Below, one piece after another: positions 28,282 through 37,797 of a DNA stretch of 64,000 bases. Every line of letters begins with the position of its first letter. The stretch's first letter is position 1. This DNA comes from Bacteroidota bacterium. Its GTDB lineage: Bacteria; Bacteroidota; Bacteroidia; B-17B0; Aurantibacillaceae. Made by a program: the position numbers and the translations under genes. The notes beneath the pieces were generated by a model that made no database searches, was not told the origin of the DNA, and saw only the letters and a list, made by a program, of their open reading frames with translations. Location: assembly GCA_018267825.1 (NCBI GenBank), contig JAFDXR010000003.1, positions 328,952 through 392,951 on the forward strand. Reading direction: 5' to 3'.

Positions 28282-29424
28282 TTATGCCCTGTTTTTGCGG
28301 GCACTGAAATACAACCACACATAGCCAAGCATACCGGCTATGAATGAGGAAATGAGGATAGCCATTTTCGATACCGTAACAATGGCTTCATCGCTGAAAG
28401 CGAGCAGTGAAATAAAAACAGACATGGTAAAGCCAATGCCGCCCAGAAAACCGGCACCGATAATATAACGCCAGTGCAGGTCGCCGGGCAGACGACATAA
28501 CCCACTCGCAACAGCCAGAAAGCAAAACAAAATAATTCCCGTTGGTTTACCGATCACCAATCCGCAAAGAATCCCTATTCCATTTGCATTCATTAAATGT
28601 CCTGCCCAACCCGGCTCTATAACCAGGCAGGTATTGGCAAGTGCAAACAATGGCAGAATAATAAACGCCACCGGTTTATGAAGTGCATGTTGTAATTTAT
28701 ATGAAGGCGAATGCTCTCCGCCATCACCAAATGGAATAGAAAATGCCAATAACACTCCACTGATGGTGGCATGCACCCCTGAATGCAACATGCAATACCA
28801 CATGAGAATGCCGCCTGCCAGATACGGGAGCAGGTTATGTACTTTCAGACGTTTCAGCAGCAGCAAGACAACAAAAATACCAAGTGCAGAAAACAGGTAA
28901 AGCAATGACACTGTATCCGTATAAAAAATAGCGATCGCCAGGATGGCCCCAAGATCATCGATAACAGCGAGGGCTGTCAGGAAAATTTTCAGGGATAATG
29001 GCACTTTGTTTCCCAACAGAGACAGAATGCCGATAGCAAAAGCAATATCGGTAGCCATGGGAATACCGGCACCGGCCTGTGTGGGTGTACCATAATTAAA
29101 AAAGAGGTGAATAAGTGCCGGTACACACATGCCACCAATGGCAGCAATAACAGGCAACAGCGCATTTTTGAATGAGGAAAGTTCACCCCGGTATATTTCG
29201 CGTTCGAGTTCCAGGCCGATCAGCAGAAAAAATACAGCCATCAGCCCGTCGTTGATCCAGTGCGTGAATTCATGACCTGCCAGGTCCATCTGAAAAATGG
29301 CGGTATATGAGTCGTGCAGTGAAGAGTTGGTAAGTGCGAGAGAAAGTGCCGTACAGAGCAACAGGATAATACCACCGGCCTTCTGGCTTTCGAAAAAATC
29401 TTTGAGGAGTCGGGCCGGATTCAT
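28282..29424 (-). CDS. nhaA: Na+/H+ antiporter NhaA
   Basis: NhaA exports Na+ in exchange for protons at the inner membrane and so supports pH and salt homeostasis. The 380-residue product has about 12 hydrophobic helices. The N-terminal GLMAVFFLLIGLELEREI motif and the aspartates of the ion site, TDIAFAIGILSLLG and AVIDDLGAILAIAIFY, are present. The end (KMAILISSFIAGMLGYV) is normal for the family. It follows lspA on the same strand with a 27-bp gap. Confidence 0.96.
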   Translation of the reverse strand: MNPARLLKDFFESQKAGGIILLLCTALSLALTNSSLHDSYTAIFQMDLAGHEFTHWINDGLMAVFFLLIGLELEREIYRGELSSFKNALLPVIAAIGGMCVPALIHLFFNYGTPTQAGAGIPMATDIAFAIGILSLLGNKVPLSLKIFLTALAVIDDLGAILAIAIFYTDTVSLLYLFSALGIFVVLLLLKRLKVHNLLPYLAGGILMWYCMLHSGVHATISGVLLAFSIPFGDGGEHSPSYKLQHALHKPVAFIILPLFALANTCLVIEPGWAGHLMNANGIGILCGLVIGKPTGIILFCFLAVASGLCRLPGDLHWRYIIGAGFLGGIGFTMSVFISLLAFSDEAIVTVSKMAILISSFIAGMLGYVWLYFSARKNRA

Positions 29425-29451
29425 GGTTACCTGGAATAAAACCTGCGCCGT

Positions 29452-30150
29452 CTATACAACAGGTGGCGTTTCCGTTCCGGTATGGCCGGGTGTTGATTCG
29501 TGGGTATCTGTTTTTGGAATCTTCTTAAAGAATTTCCGTTGAAACAACAGGATTAAAACAACACCTACCGAAATGGCTGCATCGGCAAAATTAAAGATAG
29601 CACTGAAAAATTCGAATTCCTCACCCCCCCAGAAAGGAACCCAGTCGGGAAAGGTGCCGTGAAAGATGGGAAAGTAAAACATATCGACAACATGGCCATG
29701 CAGGAACCCGGTGTAACCATGTGTACTGAATTGTGCCACACCGCTGTATTCTTCCCAGCCAATCATCGGGTTCATGGTCATGCCCCGATCGAAAATCAAT
29801 CCATAGAACGCGCTGTCGATAATATTGCCAAGGGCTCCGGCCAGCACGAGTGATACACACACAATAAAGCCTTTGTGTTCGCCGTCGTTTACAATTTTCC
29901 GGATATAGAATACACCACCGAAAACAGCAATGATCCGAAACAGGCTCAATGCCAGTTTACCGTAGTTGCCGCCGAACTCGAGGCCAAAGGCCATTCCCGG
30001 GTTTTCGGTAAAGGTGATGCGAAACCAATCGCCGAATACCCTGCAGACCTCACCAATAGGATAATGCGATTTGATATAAAGCTTTATGCACTGATCGATG
30101 AATAAAACAAGGAATACTGTTATGATTGGTAGCTTATATTTTGAAAGCAT
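29452..30150 (-). CDS. lspA: Prolipoprotein signal peptidase (signal peptidase II)
   Basis: LspA cleaves lipoprotein signal peptides after diacylglyceryl attachment at the inner membrane, which is needed for the many lipoproteins in the window. The 232-residue protein has four membrane segments and the LspA motifs ENPGMAFGLEFGG, GALGNIIDSAFYGLIFDRG and the catalytic second aspartate in FNFADAAISVG. It is longer than the ~165-residue E. coli form because of a periplasmic insert around WEEYSGVAQFSTHGYTG, as in other Bacteroidota. An embedded -7 element lies upstream at 30186. Confidence 0.95.
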   Translation of the reverse strand: MLSKYKLPIITVFLVLFIDQCIKLYIKSHYPIGEVCRVFGDWFRITFTENPGMAFGLEFGGNYGKLALSLFRIIAVFGGVFYIRKIVNDGEHKGFIVCVSLVLAGALGNIIDSAFYGLIFDRGMTMNPMIGWEEYSGVAQFSTHGYTGFLHGHVVDMFYFPIFHGTFPDWVPFWGGEEFEFFSAIFNFADAAISVGVVLILLFQRKFFKKIPKTDTHESTPGHTGTETPPVV

Positions 30151-30166
30151 AGCCGGGTATAAAACA

Positions 30167-30200
30167 AAAAGGTTACCTTTTTTCGCAAAGATAACCTTTT
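30167..30200 (-). terminator. Terminator hairpin after the DksA-like gene
   Basis: On the minus strand AAAAGGTTA (30200-30192) and TAACCTTTT (30175-30167) form a 9-bp stem around a 16-nt loop, followed by TGTTTT. It lies between the DksA-like stop at 30234 and lspA. Confidence 0.65.
30186..30193 (-). promoter_or_regulatory. -7 element for lspA inside the hairpin
   Basis: Minus-strand TATCTTTG matches TAnnTTTG exactly. It overlaps the hairpin's first arm and loop, 35 bp before the lspA ATG at 30150. Confidence 0.6.
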
Positions 30201-30233
30201 ATGTGAGTTAGATTGGTGTATGAAATGTAAAGA

Positions 30234-31460
30234 TTAACTGCTTTGATTTAATTTGGCATCGATACCCAAAGTAGCATGTGGTACAGAACGTAAACGTTCT
30301 TTTGGAATCAGTTTACCCGTTACACGGCAAATACCGTAGGTCTTGTTTTCGATACGCACAAGTGCATTTTTCAGGTTGATGATATATTTCTCCTGACGGG
30401 ATGCGAGTTGTGCAGTTTCTTCTTTTGATAAAACATCACTTCCGTCTTCCAGTAATTTAAAGGTAGGCGATGTATCGTCTGTACCGTGGTTATCGGCATT
30501 GGAAAGTGTTTGTTTCAACAATTCGTAATCCGCCTGTGCTTCGGCCAGTTTTTCCAGGATAAGGGCTTTGAATTCGGCCAGTTCCTTATCTGTATAACGG
30601 GAGCGGTTATCTTTTGTATTTACGAACGGTTTAGGTTGATCACCGGCTGTTTTTTTAATCAAGGGTTTGGTGATATCGATCTGAAGCGGGCGATTACGGA
30701 TATAAGATTCAGAGTCGAATGATTTACCTGTACTTTTCTTTCTGCGGCCACGGCCACGTTTTTCAGGAATCTCATCATCGTCATCGTCATCGATTGGTCC
30801 GGCGCCTTCTACTTCAAGCATCGGAGGTTCGTCCAGATCTACTTCTGCAACATCGTCCTCATCTGCTTTTTCATAATCATCTTTTACGTCCACATCGGCG
30901 TCGTCTTCCTCTTCCTCTTCAATGTCTTCAACATCATCATCTTCTTCATCATCGCCACCTTTACGACCTTTTTTTGCTTTCGGTGAAGGCTTTGCTGATT
31001 TTTTTATCGCGTCGATAGGCTTTCCTGCAGCTTTTTTCTTCAGGTCTTCCTTCGCTGATTTTTTTGGTTCTTCTTTTTTAGAAGCTGGCTTAGACGGTAC
31101 CGGTTTTGCAGCAGGTTTCGCTACCTTTTTCACTTCCTTCGCCGGTTTGGTTGCTTTTGCAACTGGCTTGGCTGATTTCTTCTCTACTTTTTTCACCACG
31201 GGTTTAGCTATTTTTTTAGCAGGCGTTGCTGGTTTCTTATCAACCTTCTTAGGAGCAGGTTTTGCTTTTCCTACAGGTTTTTTCGCAACTTGTTTCGCAA
31301 CCGGTTTACTTACTTTTTTGGCAGCAGGTTTTGCTGCTTTCTTAGGCGTTGATGTCTTTGCTACTTTTTTAGGCGCAGGTTTTTTAGCGGCAGGTTTGGC
31401 TGCTTTTTTTGCAGGTTTAGCTGCTTTCGCTTTTTTATTGATTGTCTTTGCCATCTTCAT
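30234..31460 (-). CDS. TraR/DksA-like protein with histone-H1-like tail
   Basis: The product is 408 residues. The first ~190 residues are a low-complexity polycation of Lys, Ala and Pro (AAKPAKKAAKPAAKK), the same composition as bacterial H1-like nucleoid proteins. An acidic stretch (EDDDVEDIEEEEEDDADVDV) follows, then a short Arg/Lys-rich turn (KRGRGRRKKSTGKS). The final ~120 residues are a TraR/DksA domain with a long coiled coil and the conserved YGICRVTGKLIPKERLRSVPHATL. Only one cysteine is left of the four-Cys zinc site, as is common in Bacteroidota DksA-like proteins. DksA works with (p)ppGpp on RNA polymerase. The tail may bind DNA (inference). It is 10 bp from the ileS stop. Confidence 0.85.
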   Translation of the reverse strand: MKMAKTINKKAKAAKPAKKAAKPAAKKPAPKKVAKTSTPKKAAKPAAKKVSKPVAKQVAKKPVGKAKPAPKKVDKKPATPAKKIAKPVVKKVEKKSAKPVAKATKPAKEVKKVAKPAAKPVPSKPASKKEEPKKSAKEDLKKKAAGKPIDAIKKSAKPSPKAKKGRKGGDDEEDDDVEDIEEEEEDDADVDVKDDYEKADEDDVAEVDLDEPPMLEVEGAGPIDDDDDDEIPEKRGRGRRKKSTGKSFDSESYIRNRPLQIDITKPLIKKTAGDQPKPFVNTKDNRSRYTDKELAEFKALILEKLAEAQADYELLKQTLSNADNHGTDDTSPTFKLLEDGSDVLSKEETAQLASRQEKYIINLKNALVRIENKTYGICRVTGKLIPKERLRSVPHATLGIDAKLNQSS

Positions 31461-31470
31461 TAAATCTTAA

Positions 31471-34400
31471 TCAGTTTAACTTTTCAATTGAAATTAACGT
31501 AGAAATAGTATCATCCACCTCAACAGCATTTGCGGATGCCGTGCTTAAATTTTGAACCAGTTGCAAATCGCCTGTCAAAGTTTCGGAACAAATATAGTTT
31601 AAATTATTAGTTATGGCTTTATCCAGCCCTTCATTTTGTTGAATTTTAACCGAAATTTTATCCGTCACATCAAGGCCTTTGTCCTTGCGGATGTTCTGAA
31701 TACGGTTCACGATTTCGCGGGCCAGACCTTCCTGGCGTAAATCCTCGGAAAGTACCACATCGAGGGCCACTGTCACAGGGCCGTTATTAGCCACTTTCCA
31801 ACCCGGAATATCAACCGGGATGATCTCCACATCTTCGGGTTCAAGCACATACTCCTTATCATTTACAGGCACTACAGCCTTTCCATGACGTTCCACATCA
31901 TGGATGATGTTCGTGCTGTGATCTGCCGCATAAGCCTGTACCGCTTTCATATCAGCGCCACACTTCTTACCCAGCGTTTTGAAATTCAGTTTCAGGTTTT
32001 TGACAATATGCGTGTTGCTTTCATCCACAAACTCGATCTCTTTCACATTTACTTCGGCCAATATCAGATCTTTCACTGCTTCAATGCCCGATTGCATCTC
32101 TTTATCGAGAACCGGGATCTGTATTTTCTGCAGGGGTTGCCGCACTTTGATATTTTCCTTTTTACGGATCGAAAGTACCATGGATGAAATCTTCTGTGCC
32201 AGCTCCATGCGTTCATTGAGTTTCAGATCGATGAGCGTTTCATTGGCATGCATGAAATTGGTGAGATGCACCGAATCTGCAGCCATGGCTGTATTCTCAG
32301 CTGTTCCGAGTGGCGCGCGCAGGTTGCCATACAACCAATCGCCAAAGAACGGTGCAATAGGACTCATGAGCTGAGCCACAACGAGCAGACACTCATGCAG
32401 TGTTTCATAAGCTGCTTTCTTATCGGGATTCATATCCCCTTTCCAGAAACGGCGACGGCTCAGGCGTACGTACCAGTTACTGAGGTGTTCATCCACAAAT
32501 GTTTCAATGCTCCGGGCCGCACGATGCGGTTCGAAGTTTTCGTAATGTGCCGTTACATCCCTGATGAGGCTGTGCAGCTCGGATAATACCCAGCGATCGA
32601 GCTCCTGGCGTTGCGCCACAGGCACCTGGTCGGCCGGATTGATCACAAACTGATCTACATTGGCGTAGAGGGCATAAAAACCATAGGTGTTGTAAAGGGT
32701 TCCGAATAATTTACGCTGCACTTCGGCAATGCCTTCCATGTCGAACTTCAGGTTATCCCATGGTGCGGCATTCGCGATCATGTACCAGCGGGTGGCATCA
32801 GCACCATATTTTTCAATGGTTTCGAAAGGGTCTACGGCGTTACCAAGACGTTTACTCATCTTGTTGCCATTCTTATCGAGCACCAATCCGTTGCTCACCA
32901 CATTCTTATAAGCTACCGAGTCAAAGTTCATCACGGCAATAGCATGCAGTGTAAAGAACCAACCGCGGGTCTGGTCAACACCTTCGGCGATGAAATCGGC
33001 CGGATAATATTTTTTGGAATCGATCAGGTCTTTATTTTCAAACGGGTAATGCAATTGTGCATAAGGCATCGCACCACTATCGAACCAAACATCGATCAGG
33101 TCGGGTTCACGGAACAGTTTCTTTCCGTTTTTCTCCAGAACGATGTTATCGGCGTAAGGCTTATGAAGATCGAAACCTTCGTAATTGGCATCTGACATAT
33201 CGCCTGTTTTATAGGCTGCCAGGGGGTTTTCAGCCATCACACCTTTAGCCAGAGCATTGGCAATCTCCTTTTGCAGTTGTTCTACCGAACCAATGCAGAT
33301 TTGTTCGCTGCGGTCTTCGCTGGTCCAGATCGGGATCGGGATCCCCCAGAAACGGGAACGGGACAGGTTCCAGTCGTTCAGGTTCTCGAGCCAGTTGCCG
33401 AAACGCCCGGTACCGGTAGCTTCCGGTTTCCAGTTGATCGTTTTGTTGAGTTCGATCATGCGATCCTTCAGGGCCGTAGTGCGGATGAACCAGCTATCAA
33501 GCGGGTAATAAAGCACCGGCTTGTCAGTACGCCAGCAATGCGGATAGCTGTGGACGTATTGTTCTTTTTTAAAGAGTTTACCTTCTTCCTGGAGTTTGAG
33601 AACAATGCGCTCATCCACGCTCAGGTAGGCTTTCAGTTCTTTGATTTTCCCATTGTCTTCCAGGATTTTTTTCTGAAACTGGAATTCATGTGCTTTCTCT
33701 TCGTCGCTCAGGTAAGCTTCTTTCACGTACTCTTCGCCATAGAGGAAGATACCGTCTTTTACTTCAGGTAAAAATTTCCCGCGTTTATCAACCAGGGTAA
33801 GCGCGCCGATACCATTCTGGCGGGCCACACGGAAGTCGTCTGCACCAAAGCTCGGCGCAATGTGTACGATACCTGTACCATCGGTGGTGGTTACAAAATC
33901 ACCTACGATCACGCGGAAGGCATCACCATCGGGTTTAGCAAAGGGCAGGAGTTGGTTGTAGACCGTACCGGCCAGCTCAGAGCCCTTATAGGATTTTATA
34001 ACCTGGAATGGAATGGCTTTATCACCTGCCTTGTAATCTTCAAATTTCAGCTCTGCGCTTTTTGACGGAAAATACTTATCGAGTAAATCCTTGGCGAGGA
34101 TAACAACCACAGGTTCCAGTTCTTTACCTTTTACCGGGTGTGGATGAAATGTTTTTACGGCTACGTACTCAATATCCTTACCCACAGCCAGTGCTGTATT
34201 GGAAGGCAGGGTCCATGGTGTGGTGGTCCAGGCCATGAAAAAAGCTTCTGCTCCCTTTTCAAGTAAAGCGGATGCATCCGCAATCTTAAACATGGCCACA
34301 GCCGTGCGGTCTTTCACGTCGCGGTAGCAGCCGGGCTGGTTAAGCTCGTGGGATGAAAGCCCAGTACCGGCAGCCGGCGAATACGGCTGAATGGTAAAGC

Positions 34401-34926
34401 CTTTGTATAAAAGATCTTTCGTGTAAAGGTTGTTCAGCAACCACCAAACACTTTCAATGTATTTGTTATCGTAGGTGATGTATGGATTTTCCATATCCAC
34501 CCAGTAGCCCATTTTTTTGGTGATATCGGACCACTTATCGGTGTATTTCATCACGTCTTTACGACATTCGATGTTGTATTGTTCCACGGTAATTTTCTTA
34601 CCGATGTCTTCTTTGGTAATGCCGAGGGCTTTCTCTACACTCAGCTCAATAGGCAATCCATGAGTATCCCAGCCGGCCTTGCGTTTTACCTGGAAACCCT
34701 GTAATGTTTTATAACGACAGAAAATATCTTTAATGGTACGGGCCATCACGTGGTGAATACCCGGCATACCATTGGCACTCGGAGGCCCTTCGTAAAACAC
34801 CCATGGCGCCTGGCCTTCGCGGGTGCTTACTGATTTTTCAAATGTATGATTCTCTTCCCAGAACCGAAGAACGTCTTTGCTGATCTGGGACAGATTAAGG
34901 TGCTTATACTCAGGATACTTTTTCAT
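31471..34926 (-). CDS. ileS: Isoleucyl-tRNA synthetase
   Basis: IleS charges tRNA-Ile with isoleucine in translation. The 1151-residue protein is the long form found in Bacteroidota. The HIGH-like motif is PSANGMPGIHHVMARTIKDIF and the KMSKS-like motif is NKMSKRLGNAVDPFE. The editing CP1 domain occupies ~residues 190-420, with TPWTLPSNTALA, and an anticodon-binding domain follows. The zinc-binding C-terminal region of the bacterial class is not obvious. It heads the ileS - DksA-like - lspA - nhaA run. No clear -7 element is seen in the 177 bp upstream. Confidence 0.97.
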   Translation of the reverse strand: MKKYPEYKHLNLSQISKDVLRFWEENHTFEKSVSTREGQAPWVFYEGPPSANGMPGIHHVMARTIKDIFCRYKTLQGFQVKRKAGWDTHGLPIELSVEKALGITKEDIGKKITVEQYNIECRKDVMKYTDKWSDITKKMGYWVDMENPYITYDNKYIESVWWLLNNLYTKDLLYKGFTIQPYSPAAGTGLSSHELNQPGCYRDVKDRTAVAMFKIADASALLEKGAEAFFMAWTTTPWTLPSNTALAVGKDIEYVAVKTFHPHPVKGKELEPVVVILAKDLLDKYFPSKSAELKFEDYKAGDKAIPFQVIKSYKGSELAGTVYNQLLPFAKPDGDAFRVIVGDFVTTTDGTGIVHIAPSFGADDFRVARQNGIGALTLVDKRGKFLPEVKDGIFLYGEEYVKEAYLSDEEKAHEFQFQKKILEDNGKIKELKAYLSVDERIVLKLQEEGKLFKKEQYVHSYPHCWRTDKPVLYYPLDSWFIRTTALKDRMIELNKTINWKPEATGTGRFGNWLENLNDWNLSRSRFWGIPIPIWTSEDRSEQICIGSVEQLQKEIANALAKGVMAENPLAAYKTGDMSDANYEGFDLHKPYADNIVLEKNGKKLFREPDLIDVWFDSGAMPYAQLHYPFENKDLIDSKKYYPADFIAEGVDQTRGWFFTLHAIAVMNFDSVAYKNVVSNGLVLDKNGNKMSKRLGNAVDPFETIEKYGADATRWYMIANAAPWDNLKFDMEGIAEVQRKLFGTLYNTYGFYALYANVDQFVINPADQVPVAQRQELDRWVLSELHSLIRDVTAHYENFEPHRAARSIETFVDEHLSNWYVRLSRRRFWKGDMNPDKKAAYETLHECLLVVAQLMSPIAPFFGDWLYGNLRAPLGTAENTAMAADSVHLTNFMHANETLIDLKLNERMELAQKISSMVLSIRKKENIKVRQPLQKIQIPVLDKEMQSGIEAVKDLILAEVNVKEIEFVDESNTHIVKNLKLNFKTLGKKCGADMKAVQAYAADHSTNIIHDVERHGKAVVPVNDKEYVLEPEDVEIIPVDIPGWKVANNGPVTVALDVVLSEDLRQEGLAREIVNRIQNIRKDKGLDVTDKISVKIQQNEGLDKAITNNLNYICSETLTGDLQLVQNLSTASANAVEVDDTISTLISIEKLN

Positions 34927-35103
34927 AAAATGTGCGTCAATATTTTCCTATAACCTGTATCGGCACTTCTCTCCTGTATATGCTACATTTTGAGAAACAC
35001 GCTATGACACAAGGCGCTAAAAAAAGAAGAGCGAATTTACGAAAAAAAATGCAAGAATTTACATTATTAATTCACTGATAATCAATAACATAAATATGAA
35101 AGC

Positions 35104-36054
35104 CTAAAAACGATAGCCAAAGTTCACACCGGCTTTAAATGTATTGAAAGGATAGCTTATGGCCGCATAGCTATAGGAATTATAGCCCGGAGTTGCATAT
35201 TTGGCAGGATCGTTGGCAATAAATGTATCGTCATGGTAACCAAAAGCCGCATTGATCATGAAATCGAAATGTTTGGTAATACGGAATAATACACCATTAT
35301 TGATGCAAAAAGAATAACGGTTCATCACGAAACCATGTTGCGTCGTCGTATAGGGATAGCCCGAATAACTTGTTTTGACGAAGTCGCCATTATACTGTGC
35401 CATTGAAACCAGGGGACCTACAAAATACGTGACACGGCGGGTATTGCTGGCCTGGTAATTCACACCTAATCCCACTTCCACGGTTTTCTGTGTAAAGTGA
35501 TAATCACTTATATTGTCTTTCGAGTATCGTTCGATGAGGGTTGAATTGGTGAAGCCCGGAGGAGCAAACCCGAACGAAACCGGCACATAGAGATTTAAAT
35601 TATTATTGGCGAATTCACGGAGATAACAAAAGCCGATCCCGCCATTCATGGATTCGAGCAGATTCACCATCACCAGGTTTTTGGTTGATGTAAGCTCTGC
35701 GAACAATTGCTTTTGCCTGTCGGTTCGCTGCTTCTCAAGCGAATCATGCTGAGCCTGTAGCTGAGCCCTGTATTCATCGTAGTTTATAACAGCGGGCTGT
35801 TGGCCTGACTGGGGGGCAGATGATGTATTGAATACTTCGTGCGATCCATTCTGATAGATAACCATTGCCACCTCGCTTTTATTTACAATGATTGTAGGAC
35901 CATCCTGGTAGGTGAAAAGTTTATATTTGATTTCCGTGGTACTGATCTCCAGAATTTTAGCGTCGATCTTTGTATTGTCTTTTTTAAAAATCTGGTCCTG
36001 TGCAAACAGAAAAGAACCGACACATAAGAATAAAAAAAGCGCGATGTATTTCAT
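35104..36054 (-). CDS. Secreted outer-membrane-like protein
   Basis: The product is 316 residues and starts at an ATG (36054) after which a clear signal peptide, IALFLFLCVGSFLFAQ, begins. A short N-terminal domain (KIDAKILEISTTEIKYKLF) of a type seen in Bacteroidota outer-membrane proteins is followed by a coiled Gln/Glu/Lys segment (~100-125) and a set of amphipathic aromatic beta strands ending in AGVNFGYRF. The final Phe fits an outer-membrane barrel. No specific function is recognised. An in-frame start 21 bp upstream gives a short basic extension that does not fit a signal peptide. Confidence 0.75.
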   Translation of the reverse strand: MKYIALFLFLCVGSFLFAQDQIFKKDNTKIDAKILEISTTEIKYKLFTYQDGPTIIVNKSEVAMVIYQNGSHEVFNTSSAPQSGQQPAVINYDEYRAQLQAQHDSLEKQRTDRQKQLFAELTSTKNLVMVNLLESMNGGIGFCYLREFANNNLNLYVPVSFGFAPPGFTNSTLIERYSKDNISDYHFTQKTVEVGLGVNYQASNTRRVTYFVGPLVSMAQYNGDFVKTSYSGYPYTTTQHGFVMNRYSFCINNGVLFRITKHFDFMINAAFGYHDDTFIANDPAKYATPGYNSYSYAAISYPFNTFKAGVNFGYRF

Positions 36055-36152
36055 AAAAAAAATTTGTGGCGGCACCCATATTATAAGGACCAGAAGTGCC
36101 GGCCGGTTTTATGGATTATAAACGATGCTGACCCGAAGATATTGTGTTGTAT

Positions 36153-37232
36153 TTATTTCTGCCCGAAGAACCGGCGCTCCCTTAATTGTGTCATCGGGTG
36201 CTCATATAACACATACACAACGAATGCAAAAACAACAATGGCTATATATTTAACTGCTATAAAATTTCCGGCAGCTCCTAAACAGGACTCTGCCAGCTGT
36301 ATTGTAAACAAATGCGTGAGGTATATACTATACGTTAAAATGCTTATCAGCGTTAATGGCTTATACAGAATCTTTATTTTCTTCAACGATACATTTATCC
36401 ATGTACTCTTCTCGAAATACGGCACCATCAATACAACGGCCAGGCTAAACACCGGAAACCATAATGCCCTGGCCCATGGATTGGATTCTACAAGTGCTGC
36501 AGGGTCAGGCACACCACGAATCATAAAAGCGAGTGAAACGATAATCAATAAAGACAGTATCGGGAACAATGGTTTATTGAGGCGCTCATATTTCAGAGGA
36601 TCAGATTCGCGGAAATAAGCCAGTATAACCCCCATACAAAGTGAATCGAGACGCAGTGGCACACTCGGACGAATACCGGTAAACGGGGTGTGACGTACAA
36701 ATGCAAAATATAATTTCAATGCCAGAAGGGCCAGGCAAAACGAAACAAGAATGAATATAATTCTCTTAATGGTTGTTTTCCGCCGATGCAATATGTAAAG
36801 CAAAACGGGGATCAAAAGGTAAAACCATTCTTCGATGACAAGGCTCCAGGTAACACCCATGAAACTGATTCCGTAAAAATGGTTTTGAAGAAAGAACAGG
36901 TAGTAAACAATATTCCAGCCTATGGAACAACCCGTTGCAAAAAACTTCACCAGGATAACAAGATAATACAATGGCAGAGTACGCCACCAGCGCTTTTTCC
37001 AGAACCCGAACAAATCCTGTATTTCGAGATCTCCCTTATTAGCAAATGACCGGAATAAAATCTGCCCGATCAGAAATCCACTGAGCACAAAAAAGAATTC
37101 CACACCAATAATACCCGATTCCTGAAGAAAAAAAGTCCCACTGTGGCTGTACACAACCAGCATAATAGAAAGTGCCCGGATTATATCGAGCCCGAAATTG
37201 CGCCGGGAATCTATCAGTCCTTTTATGAACAC
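36153..37232 (-). CDS. Acyltransferase family 3 (OafA-type) membrane protein
   Basis: A 359-residue inner-membrane protein of the acyltransferase_3 family. The N-terminal motif LDIIRALSIMLVVYSHSGTF (with the R-x10-H-type catalytic His) and GVEFFFVLSGFLIGQILFRS are diagnostic. About nine further hydrophobic helices follow, ending in FAFVVYVLYEHPMTQLRE. Such enzymes O-acetylate or otherwise acylate cell-surface polysaccharides or lipids. The acceptor here is unknown and no polysaccharide locus lies beside it. The small protein at 37275 lies 42 bp upstream on the same strand. Confidence 0.9.
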   Translation of the reverse strand: MFIKGLIDSRRNFGLDIIRALSIMLVVYSHSGTFFLQESGIIGVEFFFVLSGFLIGQILFRSFANKGDLEIQDLFGFWKKRWWRTLPLYYLVILVKFFATGCSIGWNIVYYLFFLQNHFYGISFMGVTWSLVIEEWFYLLIPVLLYILHRRKTTIKRIIFILVSFCLALLALKLYFAFVRHTPFTGIRPSVPLRLDSLCMGVILAYFRESDPLKYERLNKPLFPILSLLIIVSLAFMIRGVPDPAALVESNPWARALWFPVFSLAVVLMVPYFEKSTWINVSLKKIKILYKPLTLISILTYSIYLTHLFTIQLAESCLGAAGNFIAVKYIAIVVFAFVVYVLYEHPMTQLRERRFFGQK

Positions 37233-37274
37233 AGGCGTAATATTACGTATTTTAACGTTTCAACCTGCACCCGT

Positions 37275-37700
37275 TTATTTCGAAAAACGGATCATCTCTG
37301 CTTCTTCGAGACCTGCATGGCTGAACAGAAGTCCTTGCACCGAATTATCTTTTTCCTTTGCGGTTTTCACATACGCATGCAGGCGTTTATCGAAACTCAG
37401 GTTCTCACGGAGTTCATTGGCTCCATCCAGGATTTTCTCAACGACGTTCTTATCTTTATCCTGTGCAATGTCGCTCAGGCTCCCGGCGGTTTCAAGCATA
37501 TTGTCCTGGCTTATTTTACCAAGACTTTCATAACCCGCCTGCGGATCGGATTCAATAAAGATATACACCCCGTCTATCGATTTCACGCTGGCATCAGTGA
37601 TAGCCGCACGCGTAGGGTCTTTGATATGGAGTTTCGGGTAATACAGGTACATGCCCCAGCCTCCGAGAGCGATTCCGATTATAAGTGCGAGTATTTTCAT
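37275..37700 (-). CDS. Small membrane-anchored protein of unknown function
   Basis: A 141-residue protein. It starts with a hydrophobic segment (KILALIIGIALGGWGMYLYY) that could be a signal anchor, followed by a hydrophilic, mainly helical domain (DPTRAAITDASVKSIDGVYIF). No cysteine, lipobox or known domain is visible. It may be a periplasmic helical protein tethered to the inner membrane. It could be co-transcribed with the acyltransferase gene immediately downstream, but no shared function is evident. Confidence 0.6.
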   Translation of the reverse strand: MKILALIIGIALGGWGMYLYYPKLHIKDPTRAAITDASVKSIDGVYIFIESDPQAGYESLGKISQDNMLETAGSLSDIAQDKDKNVVEKILDGANELRENLSFDKRLHAYVKTAKEKDNSVQGLLFSHAGLEEAEMIRFSK

Positions 37701-37797
37701 AGCATTATTTTAATAATCCAATTTACAGGAAAGTGCTTTGTGCAATCCGGATTTCTGAAAAACATTTGAACGATGCAATGATAAAAACCCGGGAAGC

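Noticed and set aside
30922-31470. 182-codon plus-strand frame of Phe/Ala-rich sequence
   Set aside because: It is the antisense image of the Lys/Ala repeats in the DksA-like gene; low-complexity codons stay open in several frames.
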